Of a stretch of 64,000 bases of DNA, positions 57,791-64,000 are shown in pieces. Positions within the stretch are counted from its first letter, which is position 1. Every line of letters starts with the position of its first letter. Origin of the DNA: Planctomycetaceae bacterium (GTDB lineage: Bacteria; Planctomycetota; Planctomycetia; Pirellulales; Thermoguttaceae); assembly GCA_021372005.1 (NCBI GenBank), contig JAJFVC010000021.1, positions 1-64,000 on the forward strand. The letters are read 5' to 3'. Below the pieces are notes generated by a model that made no database searches, was not told the DNA's origin, and saw only the letters and a program-made list of their open reading frames with translations. A program made the position numbers and the translations under genes.

Positions 57791-58151
57791 TGGAGGCGGC
57801 GGGAATCGAACCCGCGTCCCGCGACATTTCCATGAAGGCTTCTACGTGTGTAGTCGGATCATTTACGCCTTCGCCATCCAAACCCCTAACCGACGAGGTG
57901 AAAGAACGGCTAGCCGGCAGCGTTTTTTAATCTCGGGCGTGGCCAGCAGCGACCCGAGACGATCCGGAATTGTGGCCGGCAGTCGGACCTCTCCGGCGAA
58001 GGTCCTCAGCCGGGGCAACCTATCTCTAGGCGGCCATTGCAAAGCTAGGCTTGGCAATTAAGTTTTTTGGTCGGCTTTTAACGTGGCCTGCTGACCAACC
58101 ACGACACGCCACCTCCACTTCACACTGCCCGGTCGAATCCAGTTCGCCCCC
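57791..58151 (-). ncRNA. ssrA: Transfer-messenger RNA (tmRNA)
   Basis: The minus strand starts GGGGGCGAACTGGATTCGAC, the usual tmRNA 5' end, and finishes with the T-arm GGGTTCGATTCCCGCC and CGCCTCC plus A. GGGGGCG pairs with CGCCTCC through seven pairs (one G-U) as acceptor stem. CCA is not encoded. A tag frame ends at a TAG at 58028-58026; read backwards from it, the tag ends TKNLIAKPSFAMAA. The resume codon is uncertain. The RNA rescues stalled ribosomes and adds the degradation tag. A terminator follows. Confidence 0.93.
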
Positions 58152-58238
58152 GGTTTCAAACTCTCTAACATTATACGGTGTCGCACGTCCGACGGCCAGC
58201 GTCGATTTCAGGCCAACGTCAAGGTCGCTCCAGGCGTC

Positions 58239-59273
58239 TTATACGCTGAACCGGATCAGCAAAATGTCGTCGTCCTGGACCATGTAGTCTTTCGGCTCTT
58301 GACGCAACAGATGCTGGGCCTTCACTTCCCGCTCGCTGCCCAGCCGGATCAGGTCGCCAACGGTCATCACTTCGGCGCGGATGAACCCGCGAGCCAGATC
58401 GGTGTGGATGCAGCCGGCCGCGTCCAACGCCGTGCCGCCCTGCGGCATCAACCAAGTGCGAACCTCGGGCTCGCCGGCCGTAAAAAACGTCGTCTGCCCG
58501 GAGGTGGTCAACAACGTGCGAATCAGTTGATCGCGGTCGGTCAACACCAGGCCCATCTCGGCGACGAACGCCGCCCGGTCTTCGGCCGACATTTTGGCCA
58601 GCTCCAACTCGAGTCCGGCGGGCACGGCGACCATCGGCGTCTCGGGCGTCGACAGCGCCGCGAACCGCTCCGGCTTCGATTCGTCGTCCGCCGTGTTGAC
58701 GACCACCAAACGCGGCTTCTCCGTAAAAAGTCGGAACGCCCGGGTCACTTTGCGCTGGTCCTCGGTCATCTGCGACTCGCGCAGCGGATGGCCCGATTCG
58801 AGCGACGTCAACACGAGCTTCAGCGTCGCGTGTTCGTGCTCGAACTGCTGATGCTCCGTCCGAGGCAACGGCTTTTTCAGTTGCTCTTCGACCCGCTCGA
58901 TCCGATTGGTCAGAATCTCCATGTCGGCCAGCATCAGATCTTCGTCGAACGCGCGGAGCTCGGCCATCGGATCGGCGTTGCTGAACGCCGCCACGACGAA
59001 CACCAGACATCCGGCCTCGCGGAGCATGCCCATTCGGGCGGCGTTGCCTTCGTGCGTGCGGCTCAGGCCCGGCGTGTCGACCAACTCAATGGCGGCGTGG
59101 GTGATTTTTTTGGGATGATAGAGCTGGCAGAGCGGCTCGAATCGAGCGTCCGGGATCGGGGCCATCGCGCTTTGGCCCGTGTGCGCGGCGGCCGGATCGG
59201 GCGCAACGCCCGTCAACCAATGAAACAACGTACTCTTGCCCGAGCCCTGATAGCCGACCAAACCGATCTTCAT
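58239..59273 (-). CDS. YchF/OLA1-like P-loop NTPase, divergent
   Basis: A 344-residue protein with the YchF layout: G domain, coiled-coil segment (about 110-160) and a C-terminal TGS/DUF933 domain (FFTAGEPEVRTWLMPQG, CIHTDLARGFIRAEV, KDYMVQDDDILLIRF). The G1 loop reads GYQGSGKST (7-15) where YchF normally has the NVGKST type; G3 is DTPG (66-69); the G4 position is NTAD (193-196), where YchF usually has NxxE. It is a little shorter than the typical 363 residues. Nucleotide preference (ATP or GTP) may differ from YchF. ATG at 59273. Confidence 0.75.
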   Translation of the reverse strand: MKIGLVGYQGSGKSTLFHWLTGVAPDPAAAHTGQSAMAPIPDARFEPLCQLYHPKKITHAAIELVDTPGLSRTHEGNAARMGMLREAGCLVFVVAAFSNADPMAELRAFDEDLMLADMEILTNRIERVEEQLKKPLPRTEHQQFEHEHATLKLVLTSLESGHPLRESQMTEDQRKVTRAFRLFTEKPRLVVVNTADDESKPERFAALSTPETPMVAVPAGLELELAKMSAEDRAAFVAEMGLVLTDRDQLIRTLLTTSGQTTFFTAGEPEVRTWLMPQGGTALDAAGCIHTDLARGFIRAEVMTVGDLIRLGSEREVKAQHLLRQEPKDYMVQDDDILLIRFSV

Positions 59274-59282
59274 GAGAATTTC

Positions 59283-59609
59283 CTACGGTTCCGATTCGTC
59301 TTCGCGTCGCCGAGAAATTCTACCCCAAATGTGGTAGAGTATCAACAGTGCGAAGGCGCCGACCGAGGCGGCCAACAGCCCGAGGACGCTGATCGGTTGC
59401 AGCGATTGTTTCGGATACAGCCAACTGAGCCCCAAAAGCCCAAGCGTGCTGCCTAAAATGCCCATCACAACGACCTGAAACGGCCCCACCGTTCGCCGTA
59501 GCGGCAATAACACGGTGGCCAGCAGGCCGGCCACGGTCCCGAATCCCACCCAGATCAACACGACGTTGACCCAATGTTGCACGGCGGGCGAAAAGGCAAG
59601 CTCGGACAT
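59283..59609 (-). CDS. Small membrane protein, YeaQ/GlsB-like
   Basis: A 108-residue protein with three membrane helices: VNVVLIWVGFGTVAGLLATV, VVVMGILGSTLGLLGLSWLY and VLGLLAASVGAFALLILYHI, then a basic/acidic tail. The pattern is close to the YeaQ/YmgE/GlsB (transglycosylase-associated) family, of stress-associated but unknown function. ATG at 59609, nine bases from the YchF-like gene; a joint transcript is likely. Confidence 0.55.
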   Translation of the reverse strand: MSELAFSPAVQHWVNVVLIWVGFGTVAGLLATVLLPLRRTVGPFQVVVMGILGSTLGLLGLSWLYPKQSLQPISVLGLLAASVGAFALLILYHIWGRISRRREDESEP

Positions 59610-59646
59610 GGGATAGATGCTCAGGAACAGCGCCGACGGATCTGGG

Positions 59647-59735
59647 AAAATAAAAAAGTCCTTGCGTTGCTGATGCCCTCGTCAAGGTCGAACGTCGGCG
59701 CGTTCACCTCGGGACACCAGCAACGCAAGGCGCCG
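59647..59735 (-). terminator. Long rod-like hairpin with T-run (terminator or small RNA)
   Basis: A perfect 13-bp inverted repeat, CCTTGCGTTGCTG (59660-59672) and CAGCAACGCAAGG (59718-59730). The inner part can pair further: AGGT-C-GAACG with CGTTCACCT, and CCC with GGG. On the minus strand it is followed by AC and six Ts, then more AT. It lies downstream of the lipoprotein gene and could end it, or be a separate small RNA. Confidence 0.6.
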
Positions 59736-59802
59736 TCCCCCCCGCAACGCCGTGAACCCCAAGGACTCGGCCCCACGACGTTCGGCGTAAAATCGGTCGC
59801 AA

Positions 59803-60042
59803 TCAACGTTTGATTGCTTGCGACGCTTGATCCTCGTTGTACGCTTTCATCGCAGCGGCTTCCCGCGATAACTTAAACTCCGCCCCCGGCGGATAATATT
59901 GCACGTCGTCCTTCATGTAATAGGGGCTGGGCAACGTCTGGCCGCCGGTCTCGATCTGGCAACCTGTCAACGCCACGCTCGCCAACAGGCTAAGACCGAC
60001 CAACAAAGTCTGCAGAAGACGCTGGTTCAAAAAGCCCTTCAT
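59803..60042 (-). CDS. Small lipoprotein
   Basis: A 79-residue protein with a lipoprotein signal (GLSLLASVALTGCQIETG; Cys at residue 28). The mature part is short and polar (SPYYMKDDVQYYPPGAEFKL). ATG at 60042 follows GGAGGTGG; the frame upstream is not needed. A planctomycete-type small lipoprotein of unknown role. Confidence 0.7.
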   Translation of the reverse strand: MKGFLNQRLLQTLLVGLSLLASVALTGCQIETGGQTLPSPYYMKDDVQYYPPGAEFKLSREAAAMKAYNEDQASQAIKR

Positions 60043-60159
60043 GGGCCACCTCCGTCCATCCTGAAACACGTATCTTACCCACCCCTCCACTCTTACGCCG
60101 CACATAGAGTCCTGTCAGCCGGCATAATCGTTGCAGTCGTTATCGTCCTGCAACGAGGT

Positions 60160-60199
60160 GGGACTTTATTGATCTTCGGGAAAATCTTCCCAAAGTCCC
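60160..60199. terminator. Nested inverted repeats downstream of the HEAT-like gene
   Basis: Outer pair GGGACTTT (60160-60167) and AAAGTCCC (60192-60199), inner pair GGGAA (60178-60182) and TTCCC (60187-60191). It is in the gap after the HEAT-like gene and could stop transcription, but no T-run follows on either strand. Confidence 0.35.
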
Positions 60200-60274
60200 C
60201 GGTTCACCGTGAATGCAAGAAATACGGAGGCTGGCCCATACTCAAAATAGCTAGAAAAGCCTTGAAAGCAGGCG

Positions 60275-62335
60275 TCAATCGCGGGCCAGCGGATCTTTGA
60301 TCTCGATTGTGAGGACCTCGATCACAAGATCCACCTCTTGCTCTTTTTCGTCTTTCGAAGCCTCGCCGCCCGTAGCAGGTTTGGTCACGAACACGTCGAT
60401 CGAACGGCGGCGGCCGGTTTTCGCGTCCGTCCGCTGCCCATCGAGCCAAAGAACCCGATCCGAAGGCCGAGCGTCGTTCGTTCGCGCCTGCGCCTGTCGA
60501 CCGTAGAACTTGATTGCCTTGCTGGGGCGATTGGATTCTTCCAGACGCAAATAATGAACCTCCAACACATCGTCGCCGACAGTCGAAGGCGTCGTCGAAT
60601 CGATCGGCGGCCAGTGAAAGTCATAGGCGGCCGCCACGCGAGTATTGTCGGACAACGCGAAGTCGGGCGGGAGGTTGGGTTTCGCGGCCACCGGCATGCG
60701 ACCGGCCTCGATCGCGGCTTTGCTTCGGGCCAGCGACACTTCCTCGAACCGTTTGCGCCACGCGTCCACCAGCTTCGCGGACGCATCCCACCAATCTTGC
60801 TCGGCTTGAGCCAATCGAGCGGCGCGCGCGGCGGCCGCCGTTTGCGGTCGGGCGGGACTCGGCTGTCGCCCTCGAACGCCGTTGTTGCTGCGACGGTCTT
60901 TGCGCTGACCCATCTTCAAAATGACCACCAAGGCGGGATCGGTGACAAGACGGTCGAACAGACCGAGGGCCTCCAAGGTTTTCGGACCGTCGGCCCAATT
61001 TTTTCGCAGAAACCGCGCCAGCGGCGCGCGGATGGAATCGCACGGCATCGTGGCAGCCAACGCCACCAGACCGGGTTGTTTTTCCAACGACCGCGATTCG
61101 CTCAACTGCGACGCAATTCTGGCCGGCAGCGGACCGGACCACAACAACTCGGCCAGCATGGTCGGCTTGCCCCCGCCTTGTCCGCCCGATTCATGCGGCG
61201 ACGCCGAGACCAGCCCCAGCCGTTCCGCCATCGCCTCGGCGCTCAGATCGGCCAATTGTTGCTCCAATTTAGCCTTGATGTCTCGAACCACGTCCGCCTT
61301 CTCATGAAGAATGATCTGAGCCTCGCAATTAAGCGGGTCGGGCGAAAGCAAGAAATCGCGGACCGGATCGCCGGCCGGAACCCACGCGAGCCGTTCGGCC
61401 AACGCCACGGCCAATCGCCGACGCGTCAGATTGGAGGCCGTCGGTTTGAGCAACTCCAACGCCCGGACCCGTAACTGCTTGGCCGGCCAATTGCCCGACC
61501 GATCGGCCGGACGAAACGACTCGGGCTCCAAGACGGCGTCAAGCAACACGGCTTCGGTCTTGTCGGTCGGATGCGTCGCCAACGCCTTGAGCGCCATTTC
61601 CACCGCCGAATCGTCCGCACTCGACAACGTCTGCCGAAGCAGCAAACAGGCCGGTTCGGTGCCGTTTTCGCCCAAGGCCGTCAGAATCGTCTCCGAAAGC
61701 CTCGCCGCATCGATCGGCGCAGACGGCGGGGACTCGCGGGACGCTGCGATCAGAGCCGAAGCAACCAGCGGCGGTTTCAGCAAAACGGCCAATGTGATCA
61801 CTGCGGACGGATCGCCGCGGCTTCGGGTCCCCAGGGCGACGATCGCCGGCAACAATTTCGGATCGTTGTCCCGACGCGCCCGGACAAAATCCGTCGGCGT
61901 CCATTGGGACAGGTCGTCCGGCAACGCGGGAGGCGGTTGTTTCACCGGCGTCCCTGACGCGGGATTGGACTTTGGCGGCGAGGACGGCTTGGATGTCGAC
62001 GCCGACCCATTGGCCGCAGGCGTTTTAGATGCCGGGGGCGCCGATGCCGACGCCTGAACCGCAGGATCGGGAGGCGGCGGGGTCTGATGGAACCAGCCCG
62101 CGCGCCAGCCGATCACCAGCCCAATCACGACCAAAGACAACACGCCGGCCAGCAGCACCGCGACCACATTGGGATCTTTGCGAAGCCACCGCTGAAACGC
62201 GCTGCGCGATGAATCGACTTCCGGTTCCTCCAAGTCCTTCTGAACGTCGTTGGACCATCGCGAGGACGTCGGGGAATCTCGTAAATCCTTCGACGTGCGA
62301 GGATCCTCGTCACGGGGGTTCCGGTTCGTCGACAT
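60275..62335 (-). CDS. Single-pass membrane protein with HEAT-like repeats
   Basis: A 686-residue protein: charged N-terminus, a membrane helix near 57-77 (VAVLLAGVLSLVVIGLVIGW), an Ala/Pro/Ser-rich linker (about 85-145), and a long helical region that looks like HEAT repeats (DSAVEMALKALATHPTDKTE, RVRALELLKPTASNLTRRRL). The C-terminal part (after about 520) contains beta-rich segments ending VDLVIEVLTIEIKDP. ATG at 62335 after GGAGGCG. No enzyme motif recognised; function unknown. Confidence 0.65.
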   Translation of the reverse strand: MSTNRNPRDEDPRTSKDLRDSPTSSRWSNDVQKDLEEPEVDSSRSAFQRWLRKDPNVVAVLLAGVLSLVVIGLVIGWRAGWFHQTPPPPDPAVQASASAPPASKTPAANGSASTSKPSSPPKSNPASGTPVKQPPPALPDDLSQWTPTDFVRARRDNDPKLLPAIVALGTRSRGDPSAVITLAVLLKPPLVASALIAASRESPPSAPIDAARLSETILTALGENGTEPACLLLRQTLSSADDSAVEMALKALATHPTDKTEAVLLDAVLEPESFRPADRSGNWPAKQLRVRALELLKPTASNLTRRRLAVALAERLAWVPAGDPVRDFLLSPDPLNCEAQIILHEKADVVRDIKAKLEQQLADLSAEAMAERLGLVSASPHESGGQGGGKPTMLAELLWSGPLPARIASQLSESRSLEKQPGLVALAATMPCDSIRAPLARFLRKNWADGPKTLEALGLFDRLVTDPALVVILKMGQRKDRRSNNGVRGRQPSPARPQTAAAARAARLAQAEQDWWDASAKLVDAWRKRFEEVSLARSKAAIEAGRMPVAAKPNLPPDFALSDNTRVAAAYDFHWPPIDSTTPSTVGDDVLEVHYLRLEESNRPSKAIKFYGRQAQARTNDARPSDRVLWLDGQRTDAKTGRRRSIDVFVTKPATGGEASKDEKEQEVDLVIEVLTIEIKDPLARD

Positions 62336-62578
62336 GGAATCGCCTCCATCGAAGAGAGACCGTGGTTGCACGGTTTAGTATGCCACAAACCAAAAGAAAA
62401 CGCCACGGGGATCACCGCCAGAGGGGGCCGCAACACGCTTCCAAGACATTGAAAACACCGCCTGGGAGGAAATACAATAGAGGGATCCTCTCCAAGCGAA
62501 CCGATTTTGCAACGTGCCAAAGGAAATCACGGAACCGCCGCCGAATGCGGCTCGAATCCTCGTTAGCCAGACAAAACC

Positions 62579-63628
62579 ATGCGCGCACACACCCTTGGGA
62601 CCGGCAAGCCACTCCGTCGACGTCGCCCCGTTTTCTTGAGCGGCCTTTTCGGAATCACCCTGCTTGCAACACTCTCGGCCGTTCGGACCTTCGCCGCCGA
62701 CAATCCGACCGAGCCGCCGCCGCTGTGGACCTTCGCATGGATCACCGACATGCACATGGACGCGGCGCGGTTGGACTTCACGGCCCAGGCGTTTCGCTAT
62801 ATGGACGAACGGTTGAAGCCGCACATGGTTTTGATCACCGGCGACAACAATGCGGAGCCGCAGCCGCCGACGGATCCTCAAAAGCCCGAGCCGTTGGGCC
62901 TGCGCCGCCAGCGATTTTTGAAGGCCTTTCTTCAAAAGAACCTCCAAACACCGTATGCCATCATTCCCGGCGACGATTGGCCGCAGGATTTCGACCGGGT
63001 GTTCGGCCCGAAACAATACAGTTTCGATTGCGGCGGGCTGCACTTCATCCTGCTGGCCCCCGACCGCTTTTACCAAGGCAAGCGTTACGAGGGCCTGTCG
63101 GTGTTCGATCCCTCGACGTTGGCGTGGCTCGCCAAGGATCTGGAGCGGCACGCCGATCAACCGACCGTCGTGGCCCTTCACGAACCGATCTATCCGCCGA
63201 CGTTTTTGGACGCCCCGAAACTTCAAGCCATGTTCGATCGGCATCCGAACGTGTTCCTGGTGTTGCAGGGCCACCTGCACGTCGACATGGAGCGACACCG
63301 CCATGGGACCGCTTACCTGGTCGGCCCGTCCTTGGGCAAACCGCCGACGCAGGCCATGAAGTTGATCGACGTCTACGCCGATCGTCTCGTCGTGCGAACC
63401 GTCGCCTATCAAAAGAAAGACGGCCAATTCCGCCTATTGCCGCAACGGCAGCGAATCGACGTTCCGACGGCGCTGCGATCGTGGCCCGCCGAGCCGAAAT
63501 CGAACCGTTTCACCATGGACCACTACGACGCCGTGCCGGCCCATCCGTTGATCGAAGACCCCACGCTGGTCCGCCGCGCCGGCGAGTTGATGAAGAACGC
63601 CGCCGGTTATTTCTTCTTCTCGAAATAG
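62579..63628 (+). CDS. Secreted metallophosphoesterase
   Basis: A 349-residue protein with a signal peptide (SGLFGITLLATLSAVRTFAA). Calcineurin-type motifs: WITDMHMD (D-x-H), LITGDNN, PGDD (where GNHD is usual), ALHEPIYPP and LQGHLHVD. So the metal site is largely conserved with a variant third motif. Probable phosphatase or nuclease of the calcineurin-like superfamily, exported. ATG at 62579. Confidence 0.8.
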   Translation: MRAHTLGTGKPLRRRRPVFLSGLFGITLLATLSAVRTFAADNPTEPPPLWTFAWITDMHMDAARLDFTAQAFRYMDERLKPHMVLITGDNNAEPQPPTDPQKPEPLGLRRQRFLKAFLQKNLQTPYAIIPGDDWPQDFDRVFGPKQYSFDCGGLHFILLAPDRFYQGKRYEGLSVFDPSTLAWLAKDLERHADQPTVVALHEPIYPPTFLDAPKLQAMFDRHPNVFLVLQGHLHVDMERHRHGTAYLVGPSLGKPPTQAMKLIDVYADRLVVRTVAYQKKDGQFRLLPQRQRIDVPTALRSWPAEPKSNRFTMDHYDAVPAHPLIEDPTLVRRAGELMKNAAGYFFFSK

Positions 63629-63634
63629 CTCGCG

Positions 63635-64000
63635 TCACGGCGCACCGCCCGACGCCTTGCCGATCCGGCGGACGTCGAGCGTCTGATGCTGGCCTTTTGG
63701 GCTGTCGAAGGTGTCGTAGGCGTCCAAGTATTGTCTTAGCCGGGCGACTTTTTGGGCGGCCGTCGGTTCGCCCAGCACATTCGCGCCCGGCGCATAGCCC
63801 CACACGATTTGCGTGCCGGCGCGAGTGGTCAACACGAACTGCGGCTCCGTGCCCGCCGAACCGGACGCCGGAGCGGACGCCACCGGGGCGATTCGATGCA
63901 ATTTCATCGCGTCCCAAAGCGGCTCCAACGCGGCGGCGATCTCGGCCCCGCCGACCACGCGCACGTCGCTCCAACGCTGACCCAGCGCCACAGTTGGCTT
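63635..64000 (-). CDS. C-terminal end of an unidentified protein (partial)
   Basis: The frame is open to the window edge, so only the last 121 residues are seen; its start is beyond 64000. The visible part includes EIAAALEPLWDAMKLHRIAP, FVLTTRAGTQIVWGYAP and RLRQYLDAYDTFDS, then a C-terminal LDVRRIGKASG. The end has a pattern reminiscent of FtsQ-like C-termini (strand, K...L, then DVR), but this is weak. It converges with the metallophosphatase gene. Confidence 0.55.
   Translation of the reverse strand, partial: KPTVALGQRWSDVRVVGGAEIAAALEPLWDAMKLHRIAPVASAPASGSAGTEPQFVLTTRAGTQIVWGYAPGANVLGEPTAAQKVARLRQYLDAYDTFDSPKGQHQTLDVRRIGKASGGAP

Noticed and set aside
57604-57930. A plus-strand frame crossing the tmRNA 3' end
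   Set aside because: It runs through the tmRNA acceptor and T-arm and yields the familiar spurious peptide (VEAAGIEPASR) seen opposite RNA genes.

Overview
The window is about 64 kb of GC-rich, densely packed bacterial chromosome carrying core genes. It looks like a planctomycete, probably a Pirellulales/Thermogutta-like anaerobe. This is inferred from gene content: an inverse-autotransporter giant protein, TPR/TolQ/ExbD operons, a DUF4139 secreted protein, zinc-ribbon membrane proteins, Gly/His-rich and Pro/Ala-rich secreted proteins, and many long lineage-specific hypotheticals. No rRNA operon, tRNA gene, CRISPR array, insertion sequence or prophage was recognised. One tmRNA gene is present.

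Region by region: 0-10.5 kb holds the end of a PII gene overlapping a NagD-like phosphatase, a PilZ-like protein, asnS, a TetR regulator with its membrane-protein partner, a zinc-ribbon membrane protein, a DUF4139 protein, larB, an NAD(P)HX dehydratase and a HEPN-like protein. 10.6-15.3 kb is a three-subunit [FeFe]-hydrogenase operon (HydB-HydA-HydC order) of the NAD/ferredoxin type, which points to fermentative hydrogen metabolism. It is interrupted by a cluster of small palindromes. 15.5-23.4 kb has an EamA transporter, recA with a LexA-like box over its -10, a haem-motif/PAS sensor without an output domain, cysC, two BON-like small proteins and a Gly/His-rich secreted protein. 23.6-27.4 kb is the classical rpmE-prfA-prmC-murA cluster. 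27.7-32.1 kb is the inverse autotransporter with five ~306-bp tandem repeats. 32.1-35.1 kb carries an OmpH-like lipoprotein, a YhaM-like nuclease and a Xer recombinase. 35.2-40.3 kb is a TPR-TPR-TolQ-ExbD-ExbD operon. 40.5-47.5 kb holds two paralogous membrane proteins, a cupin epimerase and two tandem TMTC-like membrane/TPR proteins. 47.6-55.9 kb holds recG-pyrB (overlapping), a trypsin-like protease, citrate synthase, a LysM/YkuD protein, aroH and a guanine deaminase.

55.9-57.8 kb is a compositionally distinct (lower GC) stretch directly downstream of the tmRNA gene. It holds a small zinc-finger protein, a membrane protein and a DUF2089-type regulator with a palindromic operator. It is the best candidate for horizontally acquired DNA here. 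58.2-64 kb holds a YchF-like GTPase with unusual nucleotide-binding motifs, small membrane proteins and lipoproteins, a HEAT-like membrane protein, a metallophosphatase and the end of an unidentified gene.

Many starts were moved downstream of the longest reading frame, on the basis of ribosome-binding sites, signal peptides or family alignments from memory. All names rest on motif recognition by eye; no database search was possible.
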